Origin: CAZEJK01 sp964512045
GTDB lineage: Bacteria; Acidobacteriota; Thermoanaerobaculia; Thermoanaerobaculales; Sulfomarinibacteraceae
Assembly: GCA_964512045.1 (NCBI GenBank)
Contig: CAZEJK010000045.1
Coordinates: 1-28,623, forward strand
DNA: 28,623 nt
Direction of reading: 5' to 3'
Positions 16,599 to 25,196 of the stretch are shown one piece after another (position 1 is the first letter of the stretch; the number at the start of each line of letters is the position of its first letter). The position numbers and the translations under genes are program-made. Under the pieces are notes generated by a model. It saw only the letters and a list, made by a program, of their open reading frames with translations, was not told where the DNA came from and did no database searches.

Positions 16599-17852
16599 AT
16601 GCGAGTTGCAGTCATCGGCAGTGGCATCTCGGGGCTCGCGGCGGCCTGGCTGCTCGACCGAAAGCACGATGTGCACCTTTTCGAGCGCCGACAACGGCTC
16701 GGTGGACACAGCCACACCGTCGTCCACAACGAGAACGGCACCGAGATCCCTCTGGATACCGGCTTCCTGGTGTACAACGAAGCCACCTACCCGAACCTGA
16801 CGCGACTGTTCGCCGAGCTCGACGTCGCGACTCAAGACAGTGAAATGTCGTTCGCGGTATCGTGCGCCGACCCAGATGTGGAGTACGCGAGCCACGGGCT
16901 TCGCGGCTTCTTCGCGCAGGGCTCGAACCTCGTACGCCTCGACCACTGGCGTCTCCTCGCTGACATTGCTCGATTTGGTCGCCGCGGCCGGTCCCTGCTC
17001 GCCACGGACCGTGATCCCACATGCACCGTGGAGCAGTTTCTGGAGCATGGCGGGTTCGGCGATCGGCTGGCGCGGCTGTATCTGCAACCGATGGTTGCGG
17101 CTATCTGGTCGTCCGGAACCCAGACCGTGCGCTCGTTCCCGCGCGACGCACTCCTCCACTTCCTCGACAACCACGGCCTCCTGCGACTCAAGGGTCAACC
17201 CCAGTGGCGGACCGTGACCGGGGGTAGCCGACGCTACGTCGAGCGCATGGTCGCGCCGCTCGAGGACCGGGTCCATGTGGGCGTCGGCGTCACGCAGGTG
17301 CGCCGTTCGGCTGCGGACGTCCGGATCGAGCTCGCCGATGGCTCCAGCGAGACCTTCGACCACGTGGTGATCGCAGCCCACGCTGACCAGGCCCTCGGCA
17401 TGCTCGCCGATCCCAGCGATCTCGAACGCGACCTGCTCGGCGCCTGGCAGTACTCCCGCAACGAGACCTGGTTGCACACCGACACGTCGCTGATGCCACG
17501 TCGACGGCGCGCATGGGCCTCGTGGAACTACCTGCTCGACAGCCCAGACGCCGACGACACCGAGGTCTCGGTCAGCTACCACCTGAACCGGCTCCAGCGC
17601 CCGCCCACCGACACCGACTACATCGTCACCCTCAACCCGAAGCGACCGCCTGCCGCAGACAGCGTGGTGCGCCAGATGACCTACTTCCACCCGGTGTACA
17701 CGACCGAAAGCGTCGCCACTCAGAGCGAGCTGCCCAGGCTCAACGGGACCAACCGGACCCACTTCTGCGGCGCCTACTTCCGCTACGGCTTCCACGAAGA
17801 CGGACTGGTCTCCGCGATCCGGGTCGCGGAAGACCTGGGGGTCACGTTTTGA
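16599..17852 (+). CDS. FAD-dependent amine-oxidase-like oxidoreductase
   Basis: 417 residues. A Rossmann FAD-binding motif opens the protein (VIGSGISGLAAAWLL, then ERRQRLGGHSHT). DTGFLVYNEATYPNL and the C-terminal FCGAYFRYGFHEDGLVSAI are typical of the flavin amine oxidase-like proteins encoded beside cfa genes. The reaction is unknown; related flavoproteins next to fatty-acid methyltransferases act on methylated or unsaturated acyl chains, which makes acyl-chain oxidation or reduction a fair guess. It is the first gene of a four-gene set with stop-start overlaps throughout, and the TTGA overlap with the next gene implies coupled translation. ATG 16599 is preceded by GGAGGAG. Confidence 0.88.
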   Translation: MRVAVIGSGISGLAAAWLLDRKHDVHLFERRQRLGGHSHTVVHNENGTEIPLDTGFLVYNEATYPNLTRLFAELDVATQDSEMSFAVSCADPDVEYASHGLRGFFAQGSNLVRLDHWRLLADIARFGRRGRSLLATDRDPTCTVEQFLEHGGFGDRLARLYLQPMVAAIWSSGTQTVRSFPRDALLHFLDNHGLLRLKGQPQWRTVTGGSRRYVERMVAPLEDRVHVGVGVTQVRRSAADVRIELADGSSETFDHVVIAAHADQALGMLADPSDLERDLLGAWQYSRNETWLHTDTSLMPRRRRAWASWNYLLDSPDADDTEVSVSYHLNRLQRPPTDTDYIVTLNPKRPPAADSVVRQMTYFHPVYTTESVATQSELPRLNGTNRTHFCGAYFRYGFHEDGLVSAIRVAEDLGVTF

Positions 17853-18634
17853 CGCCGCCGCCGAGCTCTGCCCTGTACACGGGCCGCGTGCGCCACAGGC
17901 GGGACGCCGGTCCACGTCACGAGTTCTCGTACCGGGTCTGGTCCGTTCTGGTGGACCTGGATGAGATCGATGAGCTCAGCAGTCGGATCCCGATCCTCTC
18001 CCACAACCGCTGGAACCTGTTCAGCTTCCGCGACACGGACCACCTCGGGCCCGGGGACGGCCCGGTCCGCGCCAAGCTCGCCCGCTGGCTCGACGCGGAG
18101 CACCGCGAGCAGCTACCGGAAGGTCCGGTGCTGCTCCTCACGAACCTGCGTCAGCTCGGTTACGTGTTCAACCCGGTCAGCTTCTACTACTGCTACGAGC
18201 GCGACGGAGGGCTCCGCACCGTCATCGCCGAGGTCCACAACACCTTCGGCGAGGCGTACTGCTACCGTCTCGAGGGGCACAGCGCTCCCGGCACACGACC
18301 TGTCCATCACGTCGCCGACAAGCGGTTTCACGTCTCACCGTTCCAACCGCTTGCAGGCCATTACCAGTTCCACGTGACGCCACCCGGTGAGCGCCTCGCC
18401 ACCCATATCGAGCTCCATCGGGACGGCGCCAAGGCATTCGATGCCACCCTGACCATGCAGCGACGACCACTGACGACCGGCTCGCTGCTGGCCATGGTTG
18501 TCCGGAACCCGCACGTCACCTTGCACACCATCACGATGATCCACTGGCAGGCGTTGCGGCTATGGTGGAAACGCGCACCGTTCTACCGCAAGCCCGAGCC
18601 CCCGTCTGCCGCATGGAGGACCCGCCATGGCTGA
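17849..18634 (+). CDS. DUF1365 family protein
   Basis: 261 residues. Signature blocks are SALYTGRVRHRR, HEFSYRVWSVLVDLDE, then LRQLGYVFNPVSFYYCYERDG and EVHNTFGEAYCY. DUF1365 has no established biochemical role but is regularly encoded with cfa and the amine-oxidase-like flavoprotein. A start at TTG 17849, overlapping the flavoprotein stop as TTGA, is chosen because the family N-terminus (SALYTGRVRH) begins about seven residues later; GTG 17888 would cut into it. The 3' end overlaps the Cfa gene by 8 bases. Confidence 0.85.
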   Translation: MTPPPSSALYTGRVRHRRDAGPRHEFSYRVWSVLVDLDEIDELSSRIPILSHNRWNLFSFRDTDHLGPGDGPVRAKLARWLDAEHREQLPEGPVLLLTNLRQLGYVFNPVSFYYCYERDGGLRTVIAEVHNTFGEAYCYRLEGHSAPGTRPVHHVADKRFHVSPFQPLAGHYQFHVTPPGERLATHIELHRDGAKAFDATLTMQRRPLTTGSLLAMVVRNPHVTLHTITMIHWQALRLWWKRAPFYRKPEPPSAAWRTRHG

Positions 18635-19910
18635 CAGCGCCCCCACGATCACCCACGACCTCTCCGAACGACGGTCGACCATGTTCCAGCGTCTCGCCCG
18701 CCAGATCGTCGTCGATCGGCTTGCCCGGATCGACACCGGGCACCTCACGATTCGCTGTGACGACGGAGTGGAGATCGAGATCGGCACTCCTGGATCCGAG
18801 CCGGCCGCTCGGCTCGAGATCCACCACCCATCGTTCTTCACCGCGATGCTGACCGACGGAGAGATCGGCGCCGGCGAGGCGTACATGGAGCGGGCTTGGG
18901 ACAGCCCGGACCTGGTGGCGTTGACGCGACTGATGGTCGCCAACGAGCACGTGCTGACCCCGTCCTCTCCGTTGACTCTGGTGTCGAGCCTCGTCGAGGC
19001 CCTCCGCCACCGTCTGCGACGCAACAGTCGCAGCAACGCTCGGCGCAACATTCGCGCGCACTACGACCTCTCCAACGAGCTGTTCGCCACCTTCCTCGAC
19101 CCGACGATGACCTACTCCAGCGCCCTGTTCGTCACGCCCGACGATACGCTCGAGCAGGCACAGATCAACAAGTACCGTCGGCTCGCGGAGCTCGCAGGGA
19201 TCCAGCCAGGTCACCGCGTCCTCGAGATCGGCTGTGGGTGGGGCGGGTTCGCCACCTGGGCCGCCTCGGAGCTCGACTGCCATGTCACCGGCCTGACACT
19301 GTCCTCTGAGCAGGCGGAGCACGCCAGGCAACGCGTCGACCGCGCCGGCCTTGGCGACCGCGTGGAGATCCGCATTCAGGACTACCGTACGATCCAGGGT
19401 CCCTTCGACGCTGTCGTCTCGATCGAGATGCTCGAGGCCGTCGGCCACGAGTATCTCCCGCAGTTCTTTGCCACGCTCGATCGCGTGCTCGACCCGAGCG
19501 GTCGTGCCGCCGTGCAGGTGATCACCTTCCCCGATCAGGGCTACGATCAGTACCGCCGCTCCAGCGACTGGATCCGAAAGTACATCTTCCCTGGTGGGCA
19601 CCTGCCGTCTCTGCAGGCGATGGTGAACGCAACCAGCCGGCACACCGCGCTCGGAGTCCGCAGCGTACACGACGTCGGCCGCCACTATGCGGAGACGCTC
19701 CGCCGCTGGCGTCAGACCTTTCTGACGCGCCTGGATAGCGTCCTCCGGATGGGCTTCGACGACCGGTTCATCCGCATGTGGGAGCTGTACCTGGCGACCT
19801 GCGAGGGGCTGTTTGCCTCAGGAAAGCTCGCGACCCTCCAGCTCGAGCTGGCGAGACCCGGGAAGAGCCAGCTCTCCAAAGGCCCATACATCGACGGAGG
19901 TTCACGATGA
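18627..19910 (+). CDS. cfa: Cyclopropane-fatty-acyl-phospholipid synthase family protein
   Basis: 427 residues, somewhat longer than the E. coli enzyme. An N-terminal lipid-binding-like domain (1 to about 130) is followed by NIRAHYDLSNELF, MTYSSALF (about 161-168), the SAM motif VLEIGCGWGGFA (198-209), SIEMLEAVG and YIFPGGHLPS. The enzyme would use SAM to add a methylene or methyl group across the double bond of phospholipid acyl chains at the inner membrane. In E. coli Cfa a Cys (139) lies where this protein has Ser165; Ser variants occur in the family, so loss of activity should not be assumed, but methylation rather than cyclopropanation is possible. It overlaps its upstream and downstream genes. 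Confidence 0.9.
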   Translation: MADSAPTITHDLSERRSTMFQRLARQIVVDRLARIDTGHLTIRCDDGVEIEIGTPGSEPAARLEIHHPSFFTAMLTDGEIGAGEAYMERAWDSPDLVALTRLMVANEHVLTPSSPLTLVSSLVEALRHRLRRNSRSNARRNIRAHYDLSNELFATFLDPTMTYSSALFVTPDDTLEQAQINKYRRLAELAGIQPGHRVLEIGCGWGGFATWAASELDCHVTGLTLSSEQAEHARQRVDRAGLGDRVEIRIQDYRTIQGPFDAVVSIEMLEAVGHEYLPQFFATLDRVLDPSGRAAVQVITFPDQGYDQYRRSSDWIRKYIFPGGHLPSLQAMVNATSRHTALGVRSVHDVGRHYAETLRRWRQTFLTRLDSVLRMGFDDRFIRMWELYLATCEGLFASGKLATLQLELARPGKSQLSKGPYIDGGSR

Positions 19911-20998
19911 CCCTTGCCATCGAGCTCGCCGAGAAGGGGCGGCTCCCCGATCCGCTCATCCGCATCGGGATCCGCCGCATCCTGCGCTCCCGCCTCGCCT
20001 CGGAGCCCACGCACGACTGCGAGCAGCAGCGTGCTGCGCACCGTCGGTTCGTCAACGAGCTGCGTTCGAGCCCGATCGCGATCGTTCCCGAGCGCGCCAA
20101 CGAGCAGCACTACGAGGTCCCCGCGAGCTTCTTCGAGGTCGTTCTCGGACCGCGTCTGAAGTACAGCTGCTGCTACTGGCCCGATGATGTCCACGACCTC
20201 GCCACAGCTGAGGAGCGCTCACTGCAGCAGGCCTGTGACCGTGCCGGCATTGCTGACGGCATGACCGTTCTGGACCTCGGGTGCGGTTGGGGCTCCCTCT
20301 CCCTCTGGATCGCCGAGCACTTTCGCGCCTGCCGCGTCACCGCGGTCTCGAACTCGAGCACCCAGGCAGTGCTCATCCGCGACCGTGCTCTGCGCGCCGG
20401 GCTCGACAACCTCGAGGTCGTCACCGCCGACATGAACTCGTTCGCACCGGACCGACGCTACGATCGGATCGTCTCCTTGGAGATGTTCGAGCACATGCGA
20501 AACTGGGAGCTTCTCTACGGCCGGATCGCAGCCTGGCTGCAACCTGACGGCCGCTTCTTCCAACACGTCTTCTGCCACAGGGACCTGGCCTATCCGTACG
20601 TCACCACCGGTCGCAACGACTGGATGGCGCGCCACTTCTTCACCGGCGGGATGATGCCGTCCGACGACCTGCCGTACCACTTCCCACACCACCTGGCGGT
20701 ATCGGATCACTGGCGTCTCAACGGCGTGCAGTACAGCACGACCCTCGAGGCGTGGTTGGACAACCTCGATCGTCACCGCTCCTCGCTGCGTCCGATCCTC
20801 GAGGCCACGTACGGCGACGACGCCGAACGCTGGTTCCACCGCTGGCGCCTGTTCTTTCTCGGCTGCTCAGAGCTCTTCGCCTTCAACGGTGGCCAGGAGT
20901 GGTGGGTCTCCCAGTACCTCCTCGAGCCACAGGCGTCAGTACGCACTACCGTGGTGCCGATCACCGCGGCCTCAGACGCCTCTGCGGCCGTCCGCTAG
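19907..20998 (+). CDS. Second Cfa-like SAM-dependent methyltransferase
   Basis: 363 residues from ATG 19907, overlapping the cfa stop by 4 bases. It lacks the full N-terminal domain of Cfa but has NEQHYEVPASFFEVVLG, KYSCCYW, the SAM motif VLDLGCGWGSLSLW (121-134), SLEMFEHM and HHFFTGG-like RHFFTGGMMPSDD. This is the Cfa-related branch that also includes plant coclaurine N-methyltransferase. The substrate is probably an acyl chain given the operon, but an amine or another lipid cannot be excluded. It is the last gene of the set; its stop is 17 bases from the stop of the convergent hydrolase gene. Confidence 0.86.
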   Translation: MTLAIELAEKGRLPDPLIRIGIRRILRSRLASEPTHDCEQQRAAHRRFVNELRSSPIAIVPERANEQHYEVPASFFEVVLGPRLKYSCCYWPDDVHDLATAEERSLQQACDRAGIADGMTVLDLGCGWGSLSLWIAEHFRACRVTAVSNSSTQAVLIRDRALRAGLDNLEVVTADMNSFAPDRRYDRIVSLEMFEHMRNWELLYGRIAAWLQPDGRFFQHVFCHRDLAYPYVTTGRNDWMARHFFTGGMMPSDDLPYHFPHHLAVSDHWRLNGVQYSTTLEAWLDNLDRHRSSLRPILEATYGDDAERWFHRWRLFFLGCSELFAFNGGQEWWVSQYLLEPQASVRTTVVPITAASDASAAVR

Positions 20999-21015
20999 GG
21001 CAGACAGCTCGGCCG

Positions 21016-22674
21016 CTACGGTCGAGCAGCAGAAGCTCTTCCCTGCACCGAGCGGGGAGTCACCGGAACCGGAAGCACGAGGGCTGACGGCGTCGCCGAG
21101 CCGAAGAGCACCGACGGGGTGGCCACGATCGGCGTGCCGGTATCGATCGGACCACCGTCGTTCGGGTTGACCTCGAACCGCGGATGGTTCGTCCCCGACA
21201 CGGAGATCCGGATCCGGTGCCCAGCGTTGAACACCATCGCCGTCGACCACAGATCGACCTCGAGCTCCACCGGCACACCGGGCTCGAGGAAGCACTCCCG
21301 ATCGTCGCCGCAGCGCATCCGCGCCCGTTGGATCCCGTCTGCCACGAGCATGGAGCGTCCGTCGGGGTACACGTCGGTCAGGCGCACCGCCACGTCGAGG
21401 TCGGGTGTGTCTGGACGGATCCAGAGACGAACCGAGAGCCGCCCGATCACCGTGAGAGGCTCGGCGAGCGGCTCGGTCGTGAACACGAGCACATCGTCCC
21501 GAGCCTCGATCACACGTTGGTCATACGGTCCGGCGCCCATCGGCCGCCCGTCGACCAGGAGGTCCGGATGGAGGTTGGCGCCGCCCAGAGTCGGAACCGG
21601 ATCTTCGGGGTTGATCGTGAGCACAGCCTCGCCGGCCGCCGGAGTATGACCCGCCAGCGACCCCGAGGCAGCGAGGTACAGCAGATGCTCGCGCGAGGCC
21701 GGTGGCCAGTCCGCCAGGTCGAGCCACCGGTTGCCGGGGCCCTCCTCACCAACGGCGCCCATGAGGTACACGTGCACGGGCGCCCACGCCTCGACCAACG
21801 GGTCGCTACCGAACAGACAGTGCGCCAGCCAGCGGTCGGTCCGTTCGAAGATCTCGTCGCCTACAGCATTCAGCGGGTACGTCAGCTCGCCGACGCGACG
21901 CTGACCGATGGTCCCATGGGTCCACGGACCGATCACCAGGTACTGCTCGCCTGCGGCGCCGGGGCCTCCGAGGTGCTGATAGGCCCGGTGCCCGTCGATG
22001 GTGCCCTGCTGGAAGATATCGAACCATCCTCCGACGTGCAGCCCGGCAGTCCGCACCGACCGGACGTCGGCGAGGGGATCGACCTCCTCCCACCATGAGT
22101 CCCACAGCCTGTGCTGACGAACCTCGTCGAGAAAGTGCAACGACCCCTGGCCAGCAAGCCAGTTGACGATCAGCGACTCGCGCAGCGCCCCGCCCTGCAG
22201 CATCACGTGACGGTACAGATCGGGGGTCGCCACCACCGGGTACACGCACGTGTACGCCGGATCCGCACCGGGGGCCAGCGTGTACTGCGTGATGCCGAGT
22301 GCCGAACCACCGGCGCCGGCGATCGTCCCGTTGCACCACCACTGCTCGGTGATCCAATCGACCGTGGCCCGGCCGTCAGGACCGCCATCGCGAAACACCG
22401 TGTCCTCGCCGCCCGAGTCGTACCGGCCGCGGGTGTCCTGAACCACACAGGCGGCCCCGGAGAGGCTCACCGCAATGCACGTGGCCTCCATCCCATCCTT
22501 GTTGTAGGGGGTCCGCATGAGCAGGACGGGCCACGGTCCCGTCCCCAGCGGCAGGTACACGTCTGTCGCCAGACGGGTGCCGTCCGGCGCCGTCACGTCC
22601 ACCGTCATCGTCTGCGCAGCGGCGGTCGCCGCTGCCAGGAGCACCACCAGCAGTACGCCAAGCTTGCGAGTCAT
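21016..22674 (-). CDS. Secreted CocE/NonD family (X-Pro dipeptidyl-peptidase-like) hydrolase
   Basis: 552 residues from ATG 22674, with a GGGGGAGGG purine run just upstream. The signal peptide MTRKLGVLLVVLLAAATAAA gives export. The alpha/beta-hydrolase domain contains PYNKDG and DTRGRYDSGG, the nucleophile elbow GAGGSALG with Ser124, the acid Asp219 in GGWFD and the His253 of GPWTHG. The C-terminal jelly-roll domain (from about 330, LYLAASGSL, to the end) is the usual PepX_C. The family cleaves X-Pro dipeptides, esters such as cocaine benzoyl ester, or amides. The substrate is unknown. The gene stands alone on the minus strand. An in-frame upstream extension to 22806 is low-complexity and follows no ribosome site. 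Confidence 0.9.
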   Translation of the reverse strand: MTRKLGVLLVVLLAAATAAAQTMTVDVTAPDGTRLATDVYLPLGTGPWPVLLMRTPYNKDGMEATCIAVSLSGAACVVQDTRGRYDSGGEDTVFRDGGPDGRATVDWITEQWWCNGTIAGAGGSALGITQYTLAPGADPAYTCVYPVVATPDLYRHVMLQGGALRESLIVNWLAGQGSLHFLDEVRQHRLWDSWWEEVDPLADVRSVRTAGLHVGGWFDIFQQGTIDGHRAYQHLGGPGAAGEQYLVIGPWTHGTIGQRRVGELTYPLNAVGDEIFERTDRWLAHCLFGSDPLVEAWAPVHVYLMGAVGEEGPGNRWLDLADWPPASREHLLYLAASGSLAGHTPAAGEAVLTINPEDPVPTLGGANLHPDLLVDGRPMGAGPYDQRVIEARDDVLVFTTEPLAEPLTVIGRLSVRLWIRPDTPDLDVAVRLTDVYPDGRSMLVADGIQRARMRCGDDRECFLEPGVPVELEVDLWSTAMVFNAGHRIRISVSGTNHPRFEVNPNDGGPIDTGTPIVATPSVLFGSATPSALVLPVPVTPRSVQGRASAARP

Positions 22675-23001
22675 CCCTCCCCCTTTCACGTGAGCTCTCG
22701 ACTGCAACGCGGCCGCGCGACCGGCAGCTCCGGAGCAGTGCCTTGGTTGCGGCCCGCGGCCGCGTCGGCGACTCAAGCATCCCACATCTTGGAGAATCCG
22801 AGGCATCCGCCGGGAACCGGATGGCCGGGTTCCGGCTATCGGGGCCGGGACCGGAGCCAGGACCGGGGCCGGGTTGCGGCGTCGTCGCCCCTGCGAGTGC
22901 GAGTGGGTGGGAGGGCGGCATTCCGAACTCTGTCTCGGGCTTTCAAAGATGCGGACTGCTCGAGTCGCTGGAGATCTTCGGGTGAGCGGGGCATTCAGCG
23001 T
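22675..23001. other. Non-coding spacer with GC-rich imperfect repeats
   Basis: No gene I can support lies in this 327-base stretch. At 22848-22871 two 12-base units (GGACCGGAGCCA and GGACCGGGGCCG) lie in tandem. A GGAACC/GGTTCC inverted pair lies just upstream in about 22813-22833. Further along, CATCTTGGAGA (about 22786-22796) and an inverted, imperfect copy near 22943-22953 hint at a larger folded element. It could be an interspersed repeat or an mRNA 3'/5' structure; the FxsA-like gene would also end here. Confidence 0.35.
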
Positions 23002-23424
23002 TCACGAGTCATCCGGCCTCTCCTCGTGCCAGTCGACGTCGATCACGTCGGGGCGAGCAGGCCGGATGCGGCCGATCAGCGCCTTCTGCAGGCGGTCTCG
23101 GACCCTGCGCCGGATCGATGGAACGAGCAGCGCGAACCCACAGGCATCCGTCAGCAACCCTGGCGTGAGCAGGACCGCGCCGGCAATCAGGATGAGCAAA
23201 CCCTCCAGCATGGTCGCCGCAGGAGGCTGACCCGCGGCCATCTGCTGGCGAAGCTCCGCCAGCACACGCAGCCCCTGATGACGGGTCAACGCGGCGCCGA
23301 GAACGCCAGTCCCGATGACCAGCGCCACCGTGGCGGCCAGACCGACCCAGCGTCCCACCTCGACGAGGATCAGAAGCTCCACCACCGGAATCGTCACGAA
23401 CAGTACGATCAGCCGCAGCAACAT
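23002..23424 (-). CDS. FxsA-like inner-membrane protein
   Basis: 140 residues from ATG 23424. Hydrophobic segments lie at about 3-20, 23-43 and 70-100. The family pattern is visible as PVVELLILVEVGRWVG, IGTGVLGAALTRHQGLRVL and ILIAGAVLLTPGLLTDACGFALLVPSIRRRVR. FxsA in E. coli affects phage exclusion by F plasmid; the general role of the family is unknown. The C-terminus is charged and cytoplasmic (DVIDVDWHEERPDDS). A TTG start at 23439 is possible but adds nothing conserved. It is divergent from the asparaginase-like gene. Confidence 0.86.
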   Translation of the reverse strand: MLLRLIVLFVTIPVVELLILVEVGRWVGLAATVALVIGTGVLGAALTRHQGLRVLAELRQQMAAGQPPAATMLEGLLILIAGAVLLTPGLLTDACGFALLVPSIRRRVRDRLQKALIGRIRPARPDVIDVDWHEERPDDS

Positions 23425-23498
23425 CACGCCAGGATACAACGGCGATCTGGTCCGGACGGTTCCGAACCCAGTGTGCCGACGAACCTGACGGCCAGTGG

Positions 23499-23527
23499 TC
23501 GCCAGGACCGTTTCATGTCGCTACACT
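23499..23527 (+). promoter_or_regulatory. Weak sigma-70-like promoter for the asparaginase-like gene
   Basis: TCGCCA (23499-23504), 17 bases and TACACT (23522-23527) each match four of six consensus bases. The -10 lies 40 bases before ATG 23568, which has a CGGAGG ribosome site. Confidence 0.25.
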
Positions 23528-23567
23528 AGCCCTGCTGCGGCTCGAGCCGCGATCAACGGAGGGTTGC

Positions 23568-24095
23568 ATGCGGCTGACCATTTTCACGACTGGCGGGACC
23601 ATCGAGAAGACCTACGACGAGTTCGACGGGAGCCTGCGCAACGCGCGCCCCGTGCTCGACATGATCCTCGGGACGCTGCGACTCCCGGACCTGTTCGTGC
23701 GCCACGTCAACGTCATGGGCAAGGACTCCCTGGACCTCACCGACGAGGACAGGCGTCAGATCCTCGCCGCCATCCGCGACGCGTGCGGGACCTCAGATGC
23801 CATCCTCGTGCTCCACGGCACCGACACGCTGTCGACGACCGGTGAGCTGGTCTATCGCGAGATGCCGGCGCCGCCGGTCCCGGTCATCTTCACCGGCGCC
23901 ATGCGCCCGTACGAGTTCCGCGACTCCGACGCCCTGCAGAACGTGACCGAGGCGCTCCTCGCCGCGCGTCTCCTCGATCCCGGTATCTACGCGGTGATGC
24001 ACAACCGGGTGCTGCAGTTCCCTGGCGTCATCAAGGACCGTCGGGCACGCACGTTCTGCTCGACCGACACCGAAGGGAAGGCCACGAATGAGTAG
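23568..24095 (+). CDS. Single-domain asparaginase-like protein
   Basis: 175 residues, about half the length of a typical L-asparaginase. It has the N-terminal domain motifs: FTTGGTIEKTY with the nucleophile-type Thr11, KDS near 52-54, HGTDT with Thr85 and Asp86, TGAMRP and IKDR with Lys156 (aligned to E. coli type II Lys162). The C-terminal domain, which in the full enzymes completes the active site across subunits, is absent, and the next gene begins before this one ends, so it was not lost by a frameshift here. Short asparaginase-domain proteins exist in other bacteria with unknown substrates. It may hydrolyse an amide or only bind one. Its last 8 bases overlap the CsgG-like lipoprotein gene. 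Confidence 0.84.
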   Translation: MRLTIFTTGGTIEKTYDEFDGSLRNARPVLDMILGTLRLPDLFVRHVNVMGKDSLDLTDEDRRQILAAIRDACGTSDAILVLHGTDTLSTTGELVYREMPAPPVPVIFTGAMRPYEFRDSDALQNVTEALLAARLLDPGIYAVMHNRVLQFPGVIKDRRARTFCSTDTEGKATNE

Positions 24096-25026
24096 CCGAC
24101 TGGCTCCCACCGGCCTGTTCTCGGTCGCGATCGTGGCCGCGCTCTGCGGCTGCGCCTCCTCCGGCGGCGAGGAGCGCTCCGCCACTGTCTACACGCGACC
24201 GACAGTGGCGGTCGCGAGCTTCGAGAACCGGGCCCCGTTCCCGTTGGGTTGGGAGCTCGGGCACGGCATGGCAGCTCAGCTCACCGCCAGCCTTGCCGAG
24301 TCTCCGAGAATGGACGTCGTCGACCGGGCCGCACTGAACGCCGTGCTCGACGAGCTCGACCTCCAGCAGGACCCGCGTTTCCGGGATGAGGGCCGCGCCG
24401 AGCCCGGCCGGCTCAAGAACGCCCGCTACCTGATCCGGGGCACGGTGGTCGACTTCACGCACGTTGCGGGAGGCGGCATGCACTTCATGCGGGGGCTGCT
24501 CCACGGCCGCTTCAAGGGGTACGTCGCGCTGGTGACGATCGTGGTCGAGGTGATCGACGTCCAGTCGCGGGAGGTGGACAGCAACACCTTCGAGGGGACT
24601 GCGTGGGCCAAGGAGATCCAGCTCGAGACGGTGTACGACGGCGTCGGCTTCGGCGGCCGCGCCTTCCGCAAGACACCCCTCGGCAAAGCGACCCGCGAAG
24701 CGATCGACAAGGCGGTCATCTGGCTCGAAGAGCGGATTGCCAGCGAGCTGTGGACGCCGCTGGTCGCCCGGGTGGACGGCACACAGATCTACCTCAACGG
24801 CGGCGCCGACCGCGGGATCGTTGTCGACGAGGTTCTGGAGCTGGTGACCGCCGGCGAGCCGATCGTCGATCCGGCCACCGGTGATGTGCTCGGCCGTACA
24901 CCAACGTCTGTGAGCGGGCGACTCCGGATTACTGCAGTCCACGACCAGTTCGCGATCGCCGAGCTGATCCGCGGCGAGCCCCCGCACGTCGGGCAGAGAT
25001 GCCGGCGGATCACTGCGCCCGAGTAG
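24088..25026 (+). CDS. CsgG-like lipoprotein
   Basis: 312 residues. The signal sequence ends in a lipobox (AALCGC, lipidated Cys22), so the mature protein is membrane-anchored. TRPTVAVASFENRAPFPLGW, a LTASLAESPRMDVVDRAALNAVLDE helix, ARYLIRGTVVDF and EVIDVQSREV follow the CsgG/HfaB fold pattern. CsgG forms an outer-membrane secretion pore for curli, but many lipoproteins with this domain have other, unknown roles, and no curli gene is present here. After about residue 225 a beta-rich extension (VDGTQIYLNGGADRGIVVDEVLELV) resembles domains of other CsgG-like lipoproteins. The start codon sits in the end of the asparaginase-like gene. Confidence 0.8.
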   Translation: MSSRLAPTGLFSVAIVAALCGCASSGGEERSATVYTRPTVAVASFENRAPFPLGWELGHGMAAQLTASLAESPRMDVVDRAALNAVLDELDLQQDPRFRDEGRAEPGRLKNARYLIRGTVVDFTHVAGGGMHFMRGLLHGRFKGYVALVTIVVEVIDVQSREVDSNTFEGTAWAKEIQLETVYDGVGFGGRAFRKTPLGKATREAIDKAVIWLEERIASELWTPLVARVDGTQIYLNGGADRGIVVDEVLELVTAGEPIVDPATGDVLGRTPTSVSGRLRITAVHDQFAIAELIRGEPPHVGQRCRRITAPE

Positions 25027-25030
25027 CGAA

Positions 25031-25050
25031 CAGCGCCACCTCGAGCGCTG
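25031..25050. terminator. Short hairpin in the convergent spacer
   Basis: CAGCGC and GCGCTG pair around an 8-base loop just past the CsgG-like stop. There is no T-run. The rest of 25027-25196, between two convergent genes, shows nothing else I can support. Confidence 0.2.
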
Positions 25051-25196
25051 CGGCTCGGTCCGTCACGAGCACCGCGAGCCCCACGTCCCAAGAACGAGAA
25101 GGCAGAAGCGACGGTCCGCTCCTGCCCCCCGGATTCATCAGTGATCGTTGACGCGCTCCCGACCACCGGTGCGCTGCAGCACACCTCGCGATCGGC

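Noticed and set aside
22743..22985. 80-codon frame in the 22675-23001 spacer
   Set aside because: Translation is dominated by the GC repeats (GPGPEPGPGPG), with no ribosome site or family resemblance.
22111..23529. 472-codon plus-strand frame over the hydrolase N-terminus, spacer and FxsA-like gene
   Set aside because: Overlaps two real genes on the other strand and has compositionally odd, Arg/His/Gln-rich translation.
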